The position numbers were made by a program, and so were the translations under genes. A stretch of DNA of 64,000 bases from Lacinutrix sp. Bg11-31 (GTDB taxonomy: Bacteria > Bacteroidota > Bacteroidia > Flavobacteriales > Flavobacteriaceae): positions 496,001 through 560,000 of the forward strand of contig NZ_CP025118.1 in NCBI RefSeq assembly GCF_002831665.1, in the 5' to 3' direction. Under the pieces are notes generated by a model. The model was not told the origin of the DNA and made no database searches. It saw only the letters and a list, made by a program, of their open reading frames with translations. The first letter of the stretch is position 1. The number at the start of each line of letters is the position of its first letter. Shown piece after piece: positions 1 to 9,775 of the stretch.

Positions 1-173
1 ACACCTTGGCTAATTTCTCCTTCCCAAGTTTTAAACAAAACGCCTTTACTGCTAAATTTCACCAATTCACCAGCACGAACACCTTCACTATAAGAGGCAT
101 AATAGATAAAAGCAAAATAACCAGCTATTATAAGAAGTATTACTACAAATGTTTTAAATAAAAATTTCATCAT
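1..173 (-). CDS. Membrane-anchored hypothetical protein, N-terminal part only
   Basis: The gene runs off the left edge of the window; about 57 codons are visible. Two adjacent ATG codons (171-173 and 168-170) open the frame, followed by one hydrophobic segment (about residues 5-25) and then a soluble part containing SEGVRAGELVKF and TWEGEISQG. I recall short flavobacterial proteins with this signature that are often mislabelled 6-phosphogluconate dehydrogenase; nothing visible supports an enzyme. The likely topology is a single N-terminal anchor with a periplasmic domain. It lies 12 bases downstream of the rmuC stop, in the same direction, so it may be co-transcribed with rmuC. The function is unknown. 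Confidence 0.7.
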   Translation of the reverse strand, partial: MMKFLFKTFVVILLIIAGYFAFIYYASYSEGVRAGELVKFSSKGVLFKTWEGEISQG

Positions 174-185
174 ATTGTTAGTTTA

Positions 186-1571
186 TTATTCGTCGATTTG
201 AGCGCGTTTTATAATTTTTTCAGGTAGCGCTTTTTTTGCTTTTGCTCCTAGCTTTTTAATTTTTTCAACACTAGTAATAAGGTTTCCTTTTCCTTCTACT
301 AATTTATTCATTGCAGCAGAATAATCTTTTTTAGCATCGTCAATTTTCTTTCCAACTCCAGTTAAATCAGTTACCAAGCCATGAAATTTATCGTATAAAG
401 CACCTGCTTGACGCGCAATTTCAATGGCATTCTGTTGCTGTTTTTCGTTATTCCACATACTGTCAACGGTTCTTAAAGTGGCTAAAAGCGTAGAAGGTGT
501 AACAATAACAATGTTTTTTTCGAAAGCTTTATTGTATAAAGAGTTATCTGCATTAATTGCTACTGCAAAAGCAGGCTCAATTGGTACAAAAAGTAATACA
601 AAATCTGGGCTTTCTATATCGTATAAATCCTCATATTTCTTGTCAGAGAGTTGATCTACGTGTCTTCTAATAGAATTAATATGTGCTTTTAAATACGTTT
701 CTCTATCCTCGTCTTCTGCGTTAACGTAACGCTCGTAATCTGTTAAAGACACTTTACTGTCAATAATCATTTTTTTATTGTCTGGTAAGTGTAGTACAAT
801 ATCTGGTAATACTCTTGTACCATCTTCTCTAGTGAAATTTTGTTGTACAAAATACTCTCTGTCTTTTTCTAAACCAGATTTTTCAAGAACACGTTCTAAA
901 ACTAGTTCTCCCCAATTTCCTTGCATTTTACTGTCGCCTTTTAAAGCTCTGGTAAGGTTGGTTGCTTCCTTCGTCATTTGTTGGTTTAAATCTTTTAAGC
1001 CTAACAATTGTTCTTTTAAAGCAGAATGCATACTTATACTTTCCTTTTGAGTATCGTCTACTTTCTTTTCGAATAGCTGAATTTTCTCTTGTAAAGGATT
1101 TAAAATGCTCTTTATATTTTCTTTATTCTGAAGTGTGAATTTTTCAGATTTAGCATCAAGAATTTTATTAGCAAGATTCTCGAAATCTGTTCGTAATCGT
1201 TTTTGTTGTTCTTCTAACTCTTCATCTCTTTTAAGATTAAGTTTTTGAAGGTTTTCGAATTCCGAATTTCTACGTGCTAATTCCGTATTTAAAAAGTCTT
1301 TTTCACGTCTAATATCTTCACGTTCAACTTCAATCTTAGAAATAGTTTCTTTTAATTCTGTTAACTGATTGTCGAAAGTTTGGTTTTGTTTTTGGTTCTC
1401 TGTTTCCGAAAACAGCTTGAAGTCGTTAAACTGTTGTTGTAAGTTATTATTGCGTTCTTCTAAAGTGCTTTTTTCGCTTTTACTTTTTAGTTTAGTAAAA
1501 AGCATTCCTAAATAACCACCAATAATGGCTGAAATTAATATAGCAAGAATAAGGATAATGTTGTCGTTCAT
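186..1571 (-). CDS. rmuC: DNA recombination protein RmuC
   Basis: RmuC family protein, thought to limit inversions between short inverted repeats and possibly nuclease-related (family knowledge). After the start MNDN comes a membrane helix (about residues 4-24), then a long Lys/Glu/Gln-rich coiled coil (about 30-150), then the conserved RmuC domain with GNWGELVLERVLEKSGL, DIVLHLPDNK and IIDSKVSL, and a second helical C-terminal stretch. Length (about 461 residues) is normal for the family. An in-frame ATG three codons upstream (1578-1580) is also possible; I chose 1571 because the hydrophobic segment follows it directly. It sits 62 bases downstream of the SCO1 gene in the same direction. Confidence 0.93.
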   Translation of the reverse strand: MNDNIILILAILISAIIGGYLGMLFTKLKSKSEKSTLEERNNNLQQQFNDFKLFSETENQKQNQTFDNQLTELKETISKIEVEREDIRREKDFLNTELARRNSEFENLQKLNLKRDEELEEQQKRLRTDFENLANKILDAKSEKFTLQNKENIKSILNPLQEKIQLFEKKVDDTQKESISMHSALKEQLLGLKDLNQQMTKEATNLTRALKGDSKMQGNWGELVLERVLEKSGLEKDREYFVQQNFTREDGTRVLPDIVLHLPDNKKMIIDSKVSLTDYERYVNAEDEDRETYLKAHINSIRRHVDQLSDKKYEDLYDIESPDFVLLFVPIEPAFAVAINADNSLYNKAFEKNIVIVTPSTLLATLRTVDSMWNNEKQQQNAIEIARQAGALYDKFHGLVTDLTGVGKKIDDAKKDYSAAMNKLVEGKGNLITSVEKIKKLGAKAKKALPEKIIKRAQIDE

Positions 1572-1642
1572 GTAATACATTGAATTTTATCAAAGATAAT
1601 TATTTTGATGAAAAATGTAGGAATGTAAAGAAAAGATATAAG

Positions 1643-2275
1643 CTAATTACGTAAGATTTTTATATCACTAATTATGCGTTTAACATCGTCATTATTAGTT
1701 CCATCATAAATACCTCGAATTTGCTTTTTTGTATCTACTAATATAAAATTTGGTGTGTGTATAAAATCTTGTAATCCTCCATCACCTTTCTCTACAACAG
1801 CAAAGTAGCTTTTACGAGCAAGATTATAGATGTGTTTTTTATTACCAGTTGTTACATTCCATTTAACATCTATAACACCTTTGTTTTTTGCATATTCGTG
1901 TAAAACGGGAACACTATCAATTGTTGGAGTTACAGATATTGATAGGAACATTACATCTGGATTATTTAAAAATGCCTTTTGAATTTTGAACATATTATTT
2001 GTCATAGTCGGACAGATAGTTCCGCAACTTGTAAAAAAGAAATCGGTTACATAAATTTTACCTTTGTAATTGTCTTGAGTTATAATTTGTCCGTTTTGAT
2101 TGATGAGATTAAAATCTAAAACAGTGTGGTTTTTTGATGTGCTTCTTAAGCTTTTATCTACTAATTCTTTATTTAAATTTGCAGGATTGTAAATAGGCAA
2201 TGGTTTGATTTTCTGCTTATTACAAGATAAAAATAATACAAAAACTATTGAAATAATAAAGGTTTTAGAACGCAT
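1643..2275 (-). CDS. SCO1/SenC family copper-binding lipoprotein
   Basis: Thioredoxin-fold protein of the SCO1/SenC/PrrC family, which delivers copper to or reduces cysteines of cytochrome c oxidase CuA sites (family knowledge). Visible evidence: an N-terminal lipoprotein signal ending LFLSC, the redox and metal motif CGTICP (CxxxC), and the conserved downstream His in FIHTPNF, which together make the three copper ligands. 210 residues is the usual size. Its start lies 3 bases after the stop of the TPR lipoprotein gene, so the two are almost certainly one operon. No cytochrome oxidase gene is in the window, so the actual target is not shown. Confidence 0.9.
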   Translation of the reverse strand: MRSKTFIISIVFVLFLSCNKQKIKPLPIYNPANLNKELVDKSLRSTSKNHTVLDFNLINQNGQIITQDNYKGKIYVTDFFFTSCGTICPTMTNNMFKIQKAFLNNPDVMFLSISVTPTIDSVPVLHEYAKNKGVIDVKWNVTTGNKKHIYNLARKSYFAVVEKGDGGLQDFIHTPNFILVDTKKQIRGIYDGTNNDDVKRIISDIKILRN

Positions 2276-2278
2276 AAA

Positions 2279-3970
2279 CTAAAGAGGTTGTTGTTTTGCA
2301 ATAAACAATCGAGCTTCCTCTAATTCTAGTCTATCACTATTAACATGTTTAGTTAGTTCTATAAGTTCTTTAAAATATTGAGTAGCTTTTTCTGGGTTTC
2401 CAGATTGTTTTGCTGCTATTGCTGTACCATAAATTCCATTAAACCTATTTGGATGTCCAAGAAGGTTTACTTCATAAGCATCTAATGCTTCCTTTGGTTT
2501 ATTTAAAGCTAAAAGCATATCGCCTAAAAGCTCGTCTGCAGGTAAAACTTCACCTGGAGTTACTGGATGTTTAGAGGTTTCGTTTTCTAGTTTTGCGGCA
2601 AGTTGCATTAAATTTAGTGCTTCCGTTTTATTTCCTTTTGCTAATTGAATCCATGCATTTGCAGCATGCACTTGAATATTTACTTGATCTGCTTTATAGG
2701 TTTCGTTTGCTTCAACTAATTTTTTATGTAATATGTGTAAAGTGTTTAATTCTGCTTCCGCTAAAGCGATATTTCCAGTATGTGAATACCCTAGTGCTTT
2801 TCCAAAATGCATCATGGATTTTTCCCAAGGTAATTTTTCCCAAGGGAAAGCTATGGAAGGTAACTCTAGATTGGCAGCTTGTTTCCAGTTTTTATTTTCT
2901 AAAGCCATTCGAATTGGCATAGCAATTAACGCATAACTAGAAGCAAAATGGTTTTTAGGAAAAACGGCAGTTACAGATTGCATGGCATCTAATTCTTCTT
3001 GTGCTTTCTTATTGTCTCCCAATTGTAAATACGCATATACTAGATAATCTACCGCATGAATTTCTTGCGTCCAATTGGCATTTGGAGCAATACTTTCAGC
3101 ATAACAAACTGCTGAAGAAGCAGAATTTATATTCGTGTTTATAGATTCTTGCCAAAGTCCTAAACGCGTAAATATATGGGAAGGCATGTGTTGTGCATGT
3201 GCTGAGGCTGGTGCTATAATAGCATAACGTCTAGCAGTATTTAATGCCATTTGAGCCAACTCGGGATAATCGTAATTATGGATAATATAATGTGCTATTC
3301 CAGGATGATTGGGCTGCTTAATAAATAAATCTTCTAATATTTTACCAGATTTTTTTTGCCTTGCATAGGTTTTATCCTTTGGGTCTGCAGCAGCTCTTAT
3401 TGCTAATGCGTAAAAAATGGCGGCTTCTGTATCTTCTTTCTGCTTAGCATACATTCTTTCCATTTCCTTTTCATACAATAATACGCGTGTACGATGGTCT
3501 TTTGTTTTCCAATCTTTATAAAATGCTGTAATTGCACCAAGATATTGTTGTGCACTTTCTGTTTTTTGCAATGTTTCTGCTATAGCAAGAAGTTGTAATC
3601 CTTTATTGAGATCATTTTCACTTGGTGGTGCCCAAAGACCATGATACATACTCATGGTAATTCCCCAATATGCCATTGCACATTCTGGATCCATATCTAC
3701 TACTTTTACAAAAGCTTTTTCAGCTTCTGTATATTCAAACGAATGTAATAATGAAAGGGCTAAATCAAAGGTTTCTTTTACTTCGTAGTTGCAATCTAAG
3801 GAGAAACTAACATCACCAAATTGTTCGGTACTGCATAATAATAGTTCGCCTCGTTTTAAATCTATAGAAGCTAATGCAGGATTTGGTTTTGGTGTTTTGT
3901 CTTTGCAAGTAAAAAAAAGCATGGCAAAAGAAAGATAAATAATACGATTAGCATAATATATTGATTTCAT
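2279..3970 (-). CDS. Tetratricopeptide-repeat lipoprotein
   Basis: A 563-residue protein with a lipoprotein signal (Cys in the FFTCKD motif, about residue 22) followed by helical repeats throughout. Repeats of TPR type are readable at about 60-120 (AEKAFVKVVDMDPECAMAYWG), 310-345 and near the C-terminus (YGTAIAAKQSGNPEKATQYFKE, read in two parts). A His-rich middle segment contains AHAQHMPSHIFTRLGLW, a pattern I associate with a family of large bacterial TPR proteins but cannot name. It is the first gene of a two-gene operon with the SCO1 protein, so a role in metal or respiratory-enzyme maturation is a reasonable inference, but not shown. About 180 bases separate it from the OmpA-like gene; I saw no terminator there. 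Confidence 0.85.
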   Translation of the reverse strand: MKSIYYANRIIYLSFAMLFFTCKDKTPKPNPALASIDLKRGELLLCSTEQFGDVSFSLDCNYEVKETFDLALSLLHSFEYTEAEKAFVKVVDMDPECAMAYWGITMSMYHGLWAPPSENDLNKGLQLLAIAETLQKTESAQQYLGAITAFYKDWKTKDHRTRVLLYEKEMERMYAKQKEDTEAAIFYALAIRAAADPKDKTYARQKKSGKILEDLFIKQPNHPGIAHYIIHNYDYPELAQMALNTARRYAIIAPASAHAQHMPSHIFTRLGLWQESINTNINSASSAVCYAESIAPNANWTQEIHAVDYLVYAYLQLGDNKKAQEELDAMQSVTAVFPKNHFASSYALIAMPIRMALENKNWKQAANLELPSIAFPWEKLPWEKSMMHFGKALGYSHTGNIALAEAELNTLHILHKKLVEANETYKADQVNIQVHAANAWIQLAKGNKTEALNLMQLAAKLENETSKHPVTPGEVLPADELLGDMLLALNKPKEALDAYEVNLLGHPNRFNGIYGTAIAAKQSGNPEKATQYFKELIELTKHVNSDRLELEEARLFIAKQQPL

Positions 3971-4150
3971 GGCGTTTACTTTTGTATTTAAGATAGTGAT
4001 TATTTTGTAGAGTTTATATTAATGCTATTTCATCAATTATATTAGCAGGAAAGCTGTCCTTTTTTAGTATGTTAAGAAAATTTACTTTTGTATTGCTGAG
4101 TAAATAAATACTGTTATAGAGATAGATGTTTACTTACAATAAAAAAGTTA

Positions 4151-5278
4151 TTAATCTCTATATCTATATTCACTTTTTGCAAAAAAGAAAGACATACTAC
4201 TTTTAAATGTCGATGGATTATTTATTTTATATTTAAAACGATGACTTCTAGACTCTGTAGATAACCCTGGAGTTTGCCCTGCAATAAAGCGCGCTCTAAT
4301 TTTATATTTTTCATGATTTGAGAGTTTGCTAATTTCATAACCAATAACATAAAAAAGATACTTTTGACTGCTACTATAATTACCTTGTTTTATCCTATTA
4401 TTAGATGGGTATTTAGGAAAGCAGTACTTCGTAAATGCTTCTATAATCATGATGTACATCTCTTTCCTGTTTTTAGCGATTACTTTGGTTTGATTACTTG
4501 TAAAGAGATCAATAAACGATCCAAGACCATAAGTTGCAATTAGCTTTCCAAGTTTTTTAGGATTGGTTCCTGCTTTTACAGTTTCTTTAATAAGGCTTTC
4601 GGCTTGTTCTAAAAATTCATCTTGGTCTGAAGATGGTCTTCCAACACCTGGTAGCTTTTGTAAGTGATTACCTTCTTTAATTGCTTTTACATAAGGCTCT
4701 ATTAGATCAAGAAATATTTCTTGACCTTCATCAATGTCATCATTTAAGGTTTCTGCGTTTTTAAAGTCAATGATAAAATCTTTAATTTTCTTTTTTTCTT
4801 TAAGAACAAAAATGGGTTCGACTCTTCTATGATAGACATAATCTTTGAGTCCATTAAACCCTTCAGATTTAATGCCGTAAATATCTTTATTTCCATATAC
4901 TTCAATGTTAATTCTTGATTTAGAAATACCTTTATCTATTAAAAATTTCTTAACTGCATTACCTCTTTTTGTGGCTAATTCTTTATCGTAAGATTCGCTT
5001 TCTCCTGCACTGCTAAAACATTGTAGAGTAATATTATAATCTGTATATCTAAATCTTTTTTCTAGCATTAAAAAAATACCGCTCCACATAGCTGTTTCAG
5101 AACTTTTATTAAAATTAAAGGAAAAAACATATTGTTTATCTCTAATAGCATCTTTCATAGTATATATTTTACTACGTTCTTCTTCCTCGGTTGGAGCATT
5201 CCAATCTCCTTGTGCTTGGAGTTGTATTGTAAATAGGATTATAATTATTGCTGTTGTTATTTTATTATAATTTTTCAT
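4151..5278 (-). CDS. Secreted protein with OmpA-like domain
   Basis: Signal peptide ending LQAQ, then about residues 50-155 resemble an OmpA/MotB C-terminal domain: YVFSFNFNKSS, a later DKELATKRGNAVKKFLIDKG helix and SRINIEVYGNKD, ending YHRRVEPIFVL, where family members carry the basic residues that hold peptidoglycan. The remaining 220 residues are soluble, lysine-rich and unassigned. It is the last of three same-strand genes spaced 42 and 23 bases apart, all encoding exported proteins. A role in anchoring the products of the two upstream genes to the cell wall is inference. The OmpA assignment is from the pattern only; the sequence is divergent. Confidence 0.7.
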   Translation of the reverse strand: MKNYNKITTAIIIILFTIQLQAQGDWNAPTEEEERSKIYTMKDAIRDKQYVFSFNFNKSSETAMWSGIFLMLEKRFRYTDYNITLQCFSSAGESESYDKELATKRGNAVKKFLIDKGISKSRINIEVYGNKDIYGIKSEGFNGLKDYVYHRRVEPIFVLKEKKKIKDFIIDFKNAETLNDDIDEGQEIFLDLIEPYVKAIKEGNHLQKLPGVGRPSSDQDEFLEQAESLIKETVKAGTNPKKLGKLIATYGLGSFIDLFTSNQTKVIAKNRKEMYIMIIEAFTKYCFPKYPSNNRIKQGNYSSSQKYLFYVIGYEISKLSNHEKYKIRARFIAGQTPGLSTESRSHRFKYKINNPSTFKSSMSFFFAKSEYRYRD

Positions 5279-5320
5279 GAGTACTTTTGTTTAAATTAAT
5301 ATTAATTGTTTAGGAAATTC

Positions 5321-7285
5321 TTAATCGTTTTTTTTAAACATGCTTTCCTGGAGTGTTATATATTTAGTATTAGTAAAGGAATTATTATTTACAATATCTC
5401 TTTGGCCAAATTCGTAGTATGCTGTACCAGTTATTTTTATTGTATAATCCTCTGAATATTTCATAAAATAAATCTCTTCTTCAGAACCATTTACAGAATG
5501 TGATGAGAACCTTTTAGGCCCTCGAAATACAGTTTTGTCTTGAAATAAGAATGCTAAAGATATTTCTATATATTCTAAAGTACCTTCTCCTGTACTTTCT
5601 AAAACAGGCGATAAATTGCTTGTTATTTTAATAGCATCAATGATTGTAGATGTATTGCTTTCAATGGTATTAAACTCTTTTTGCAAATCGGTAAAATCCA
5701 ATTGCTTTAAAATGTTTTCAGGAATTTTAAGAGATATTTTTTGACTACCTTCTTTTTGTCCTTGAAAGACTTTATAGTCTAAATTAAAAGTATTATTAGT
5801 TTGAAGAAAAAGTTTTATCAGGTCTAAATTCTCTTCTTGTAAGTCAATTTCAAAACGAAGAATTTGATTACTAATAGGTGTTATTTTACCTATTGTTTTA
5901 CCACTTGATTTTAAAGGTTGTTCTTCAAATTTTATTACTGTTTTTGGAGTGTTACTTTCTAAAATCACTCCTTTTGCATTTAGTTCTAGATTTGCTTTAA
6001 TAAGTTTTGTAGCATCATATCCTAACTTTGTTTGGATGGTTAATGATAATTTTGAATCGCCACCAGCCTTAAAGTATATATCTCCCAATTTATCTTGTAT
6101 TCCTGTAGTTATATTTTTAACAGGTAATAGTGTCGCTTTAGTAGGTATGGTATAATATTTAAAAGGGACTTCTGGTAAGTCTCCAAAATTACCTTCAACA
6201 AATAGGTCTAAATCCTTAAGCTTTCTGTTTTTTCTAATTTTTATATTTTCTATCTGACTGCATACATTCCTAAAATCATTATCATAGTCTTTGTCTTTAT
6301 ATAATATGTCATGATTTATTTTGTTTTTTTTATAATTTTGAAATTCTGTTAAAAGTTTATCTTTTTCCCATTCATCTATGTCCGAATTTAAATCCCTAAC
6401 TATTTGCATCATAATCTCAATAAATAACCGATTCATTAATTTGCTTTCGTCTTCTAAATATGGATCTTTATGAATTTTAATATTTGTATCGCCAATAACA
6501 AATGGAGGAGCAGGAGTAAGAGCTGTTTTTTCTAAGTCTTCGTATTTAGATTTAAATATGATTTTTTTAGTAGAAAATACATAATCCGTTTTGCTATTAA
6601 TGTGAACAGAAGCGGGTTTTATAGGGCTCTCATAGACAATACAGTTGGCAATAATTTTTATATAGTTCCTTTTCTCTCTTTCGGTACTTATAATAGAAAT
6701 AGGAGCGTATAAGGTGTCTGTTACAATAATATGATCATGTGCAGTCTTAAAGCTAATTAGTTGATTTTTTTTTATTTTTTTTAAAAAATAGACGTTTTTT
6801 TTACTAGGTGTTCCAGCCAAATGTATAGTCCGTATCTTTTTTTTACGAATCCAATCCCAGTCTGGTACTATAGTATTTATATTAAAAACTTTTTTAGGAA
6901 TCTTGTATCCCTTCTTTTTTATTATTCCAATTGATGTAGTAAAACTACTATTTAGATGTGCTTTATTATAGGACCAATTAGAACTATATAATTTAATGGG
7001 ATAGGTGTAATATTGTTTGTTTTTATAGAATGTATTTATTTCATTAGTGAGCGGTTTGGACCAATGCCCTTTACTGGTATTTGTTCCTAAAACCCAAATT
7101 TTATCTTTTCTATAAGGCATCATTTTTCGAGGAGCAAGTTTTATTATTTGAGCACTTGGTAAAAGAAGTCTTGCTTTAGCTTGGTTTTTGGCGCTTAATT
7201 TCGCTGTTTTTTTTATTTGCGGATATAAAGAGTTGGATATTAATAAACAAAAACATAAAACGATATAATTTGTATAATTTTTCAT
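5321..7285 (-). CDS. Large exported protein of unknown function
   Basis: 654 residues. A signal peptide is visible (ISNSLYPQ, cleavage near residue 22); the mature protein is rich in Lys, Ile and Asn and looks mostly beta-stranded, with no membrane helix and no type IX sorting domain. The N-terminal third is strongly basic (runs such as IRKKKIR and LKKIKKNQ). A region around 380-500 (FKYYTIPTKATLLPV, then alternating short strands) may be a beta-sandwich. I recognise no family or catalytic motif. It lies 23 bases downstream of the 648-residue gene and 42 bases upstream of the OmpA-like gene, so it should be co-expressed with both. Confidence 0.75.
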   Translation of the reverse strand: MKNYTNYIVLCFCLLISNSLYPQIKKTAKLSAKNQAKARLLLPSAQIIKLAPRKMMPYRKDKIWVLGTNTSKGHWSKPLTNEINTFYKNKQYYTYPIKLYSSNWSYNKAHLNSSFTTSIGIIKKKGYKIPKKVFNINTIVPDWDWIRKKKIRTIHLAGTPSKKNVYFLKKIKKNQLISFKTAHDHIIVTDTLYAPISIISTEREKRNYIKIIANCIVYESPIKPASVHINSKTDYVFSTKKIIFKSKYEDLEKTALTPAPPFVIGDTNIKIHKDPYLEDESKLMNRLFIEIMMQIVRDLNSDIDEWEKDKLLTEFQNYKKNKINHDILYKDKDYDNDFRNVCSQIENIKIRKNRKLKDLDLFVEGNFGDLPEVPFKYYTIPTKATLLPVKNITTGIQDKLGDIYFKAGGDSKLSLTIQTKLGYDATKLIKANLELNAKGVILESNTPKTVIKFEEQPLKSSGKTIGKITPISNQILRFEIDLQEENLDLIKLFLQTNNTFNLDYKVFQGQKEGSQKISLKIPENILKQLDFTDLQKEFNTIESNTSTIIDAIKITSNLSPVLESTGEGTLEYIEISLAFLFQDKTVFRGPKRFSSHSVNGSEEEIYFMKYSEDYTIKITGTAYYEFGQRDIVNNNSFTNTKYITLQESMFKKND

Positions 7286-7308
7286 ATTTTCAATATTTAA
7301 TGAGATTT

Positions 7309-9255
7309 CTATTCATTATCAAAGGTTCTCCATTGTAAATCTCGTAACGTGTTTTCGGTTATTTCTATAAGCTCTGTTTTTTTTATTTCTTCCTTTTTAG
7401 TTATAAAAGTGACTTCACTAGATATTGAGCTATTGTCTTTTGGTACTAATAAAACTATTGGTTTAGGTTCTCCATAAATTCCGTTTTGGGCATAGGGTTT
7501 TATGGATTTTTTAATATTTAAATCACCTATTTTAAGTTTAACTTCAGCAAAATCTAAATCTGTTTTATCACCAGTTATTTTATAGAACGATAAGTTGCTA
7601 CCATCAATTGATAATTGCTTAGTAATAATCCCTAAAGCATCTATGTTTTTATTACCTTTTTCTAGCTGAACATCCTTTTCAATAACAAATGAACCATTAA
7701 GTAATTTTGAATTGACTTGTAACTTAATTTTTACAGCAGGTTCATTTCTTTTTTCAATATCTTTTTCACCAATTAAATTAAACCTCAAATAGCCTATTTT
7801 GCTGCCATTAAAGTTTGTCCAGCCCTTTTTTGGTGTCCATCTACATGCTTCGCTGTGTATATTTCCTTCGCTATTTTTATAACTTATATCTAGCGCTATA
7901 GACCTTAAATCGAAAGCAGGATTTATTTCTTCTAGTCCTATTGCTATATATGGAAACGCATCGTTTGCATTAATATCTATAATATGGCCTTTTTCTTTTA
8001 ACTCTTCTTCTGTCATATTAAACTTTGAGAATCCAATTATGCTAAAAAAGTTAGTTGTGCGAGACTGTAGATATTGAGTCCTAGAATCATAAGAAATGGA
8101 GCCTTGTTTTCTCTTATTAATATTTTTTACTGAGTTTTGGTAGCCAAATTGTATCGCTTTTTCGGCATCTGTAATTTTATCTAATAATTTCTTTTTTATA
8201 TCATCATCTTCGGTACTTGCAAACATAGATTGCAATTGGTTTAGGTGTGCTTCTCTTTCTTGATACTCTTTACTCATGACTTCATTTTCTATTTTATCTT
8301 TTAATTTTTGAAAATGCTGATCTTCTGGAGAGTTATTAATTGTATCACATTTAATTCGTGTAATTTTAATATCGTTTGTTTGTTCAAGACTTTCTATTAG
8401 TTTGTTCTTGGTGTCTGCACCTCCAAATTTAAATTTCCAAAAACTTATGCCTCCTTCCTTTTTTGTTTGTTGTTCATAGAAGCTATATACATTTTTCCAT
8501 CCTGCTTCCATACCATATCCACATGGAGGTGTTAGACCTCTATATTTCATTTTTACTTGAATTAGGATTCCGCCTTTTCCAGTTGCTAGTTCTGAAATAA
8601 CAGCAGCTCCCAATGCATTTAAATTTAGGCTAAATCCCATTTTTTGATTAGCAATTAATGGTCCTTGAAAAGCAGTTTTAGTATCTGGGTTTCCTAAAAA
8701 TTGTCCTTTATTAGTGAGTATTCTAAACTCACATTCTTCAAGAGGCATTGCAGATAACCTAATTTCATCTATTTTTTTTCTCAACTGTGGCATTTTTGTT
8801 AATTCACTTTTTTGTGCTTTTTTTAATATGTATGCTTTCATAGTTTCAATAACCTCTGGCTCTGCAGCCATCGTCATTGTACCTTGTAAAATACCGCCTT
8901 CTATAGTCTCATTACCAGTATTATATTGAAACCTTAGCAATGTTAAATCTGGAATTTCATTTCCCTCTTTATCAATTTTATTAGTAATTGCAAGAGCACC
9001 AGGCATATAGAAAAATTGGTCTATTGCTATAGCATCTCTAAAAACTGTGTACATTTTTTTTTCACCGTTTTTGGTTGTTACAACAATGTCGTCAATTCTA
9101 TTTTCTGCGGCCAAACTGGCCTGTGAGTGAGCTAATGTTGCTAAGCCTACAAAACATAGTATTAAAATGAGTTTTTTTGCAAAAACATTATTTCTTTTAA
9201 TCAATGCAAAGTGCTTTGTCTTATTTTTTAAACTCATGGTTTTAAACTTTTTCAT
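7309..9255 (-). CDS. Large exported protein of unknown function, first gene of a secreted trio
   Basis: 648 residues with an unusually long basic N-region before the hydrophobic core (LILILCFVGLATLAHSQ). An in-frame ATG six codons on (start at 9237, MSLKNK) is an alternative start. The mature part begins with a strand-rich region (FFYMPGALAIT, LTLLRFQYNT, GGILQGTM), followed by a helical, Glu/Lys-rich coiled segment at about 320-400 (LKDKIENEVMSKEYQEREA) and a second strand-rich half. There are few cysteines and no lipobox. I cannot place it in a family. It is the promoter-proximal gene of three exported-protein genes and follows a 520-base gap after the hybrid two-component regulator, which suggests that regulator as its controller (inference). 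Confidence 0.75.
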   Translation of the reverse strand: MKKFKTMSLKNKTKHFALIKRNNVFAKKLILILCFVGLATLAHSQASLAAENRIDDIVVTTKNGEKKMYTVFRDAIAIDQFFYMPGALAITNKIDKEGNEIPDLTLLRFQYNTGNETIEGGILQGTMTMAAEPEVIETMKAYILKKAQKSELTKMPQLRKKIDEIRLSAMPLEECEFRILTNKGQFLGNPDTKTAFQGPLIANQKMGFSLNLNALGAAVISELATGKGGILIQVKMKYRGLTPPCGYGMEAGWKNVYSFYEQQTKKEGGISFWKFKFGGADTKNKLIESLEQTNDIKITRIKCDTINNSPEDQHFQKLKDKIENEVMSKEYQEREAHLNQLQSMFASTEDDDIKKKLLDKITDAEKAIQFGYQNSVKNINKRKQGSISYDSRTQYLQSRTTNFFSIIGFSKFNMTEEELKEKGHIIDINANDAFPYIAIGLEEINPAFDLRSIALDISYKNSEGNIHSEACRWTPKKGWTNFNGSKIGYLRFNLIGEKDIEKRNEPAVKIKLQVNSKLLNGSFVIEKDVQLEKGNKNIDALGIITKQLSIDGSNLSFYKITGDKTDLDFAEVKLKIGDLNIKKSIKPYAQNGIYGEPKPIVLLVPKDNSSISSEVTFITKKEEIKKTELIEITENTLRDLQWRTFDNE

Positions 9256-9775
9256 GATGGTTTTTATTTAATATTATTTATTCTCTTTTATTTTAAAGTT
9301 TCGCTTCTAAAAATCTAGTTTTAAGCTATTTTTCTCTATGCTGTATTCCATAAATTTATTTACTTCTTATTAAAAAGGGAACAAGTAAAACATGATTTAG
9401 AAGATGTAATAGAAACAACTAGTCAATTATAGCTTTAATGCTTTTACAATATTAAAAGCTATAGTTTGTTTACTCTTTCACTATATTATCTAAATGTTGT
9501 ATTATTCGTGAATTAATAATGCATTTGACACTTTTGAGTATTTAGAATTTATTTGTAGTAAGTATTGTCAATATCAAGCCCTTAAATGCGTTTAAGACCA
9601 ATAGGAATGTAGCTTCTTGTTTAAAATAGTAGTTGCTTTTAGAGACATGTTTTACATGTAGTATTTTGTCAAAAAATAGGATTATTTATGCAGAGGAGGA
9701 GATGTAGTTAAAAAAGATAGAATATTTAAAATGAAAAGGAAAAGGATGAAATTTTAAGATATTACACTGAAAATG
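9256..9775. other. 520-base intergenic region between regulator and secreted trio
   Basis: No gene seen on either strand. It probably holds the 3' end of the regulator transcript and the promoter of the trio, both on the minus strand. An imperfect hairpin (arms 9428-9439 and 9450-9462) is a possible terminator of the regulator gene. At 9645-9659 the hexamer acatgt occurs twice around a ttt spacer; each hexamer is itself a palindrome, so this is a candidate operator. I could not find a convincing TAnnTTTG promoter close to the 9255 start. Confidence 0.5.
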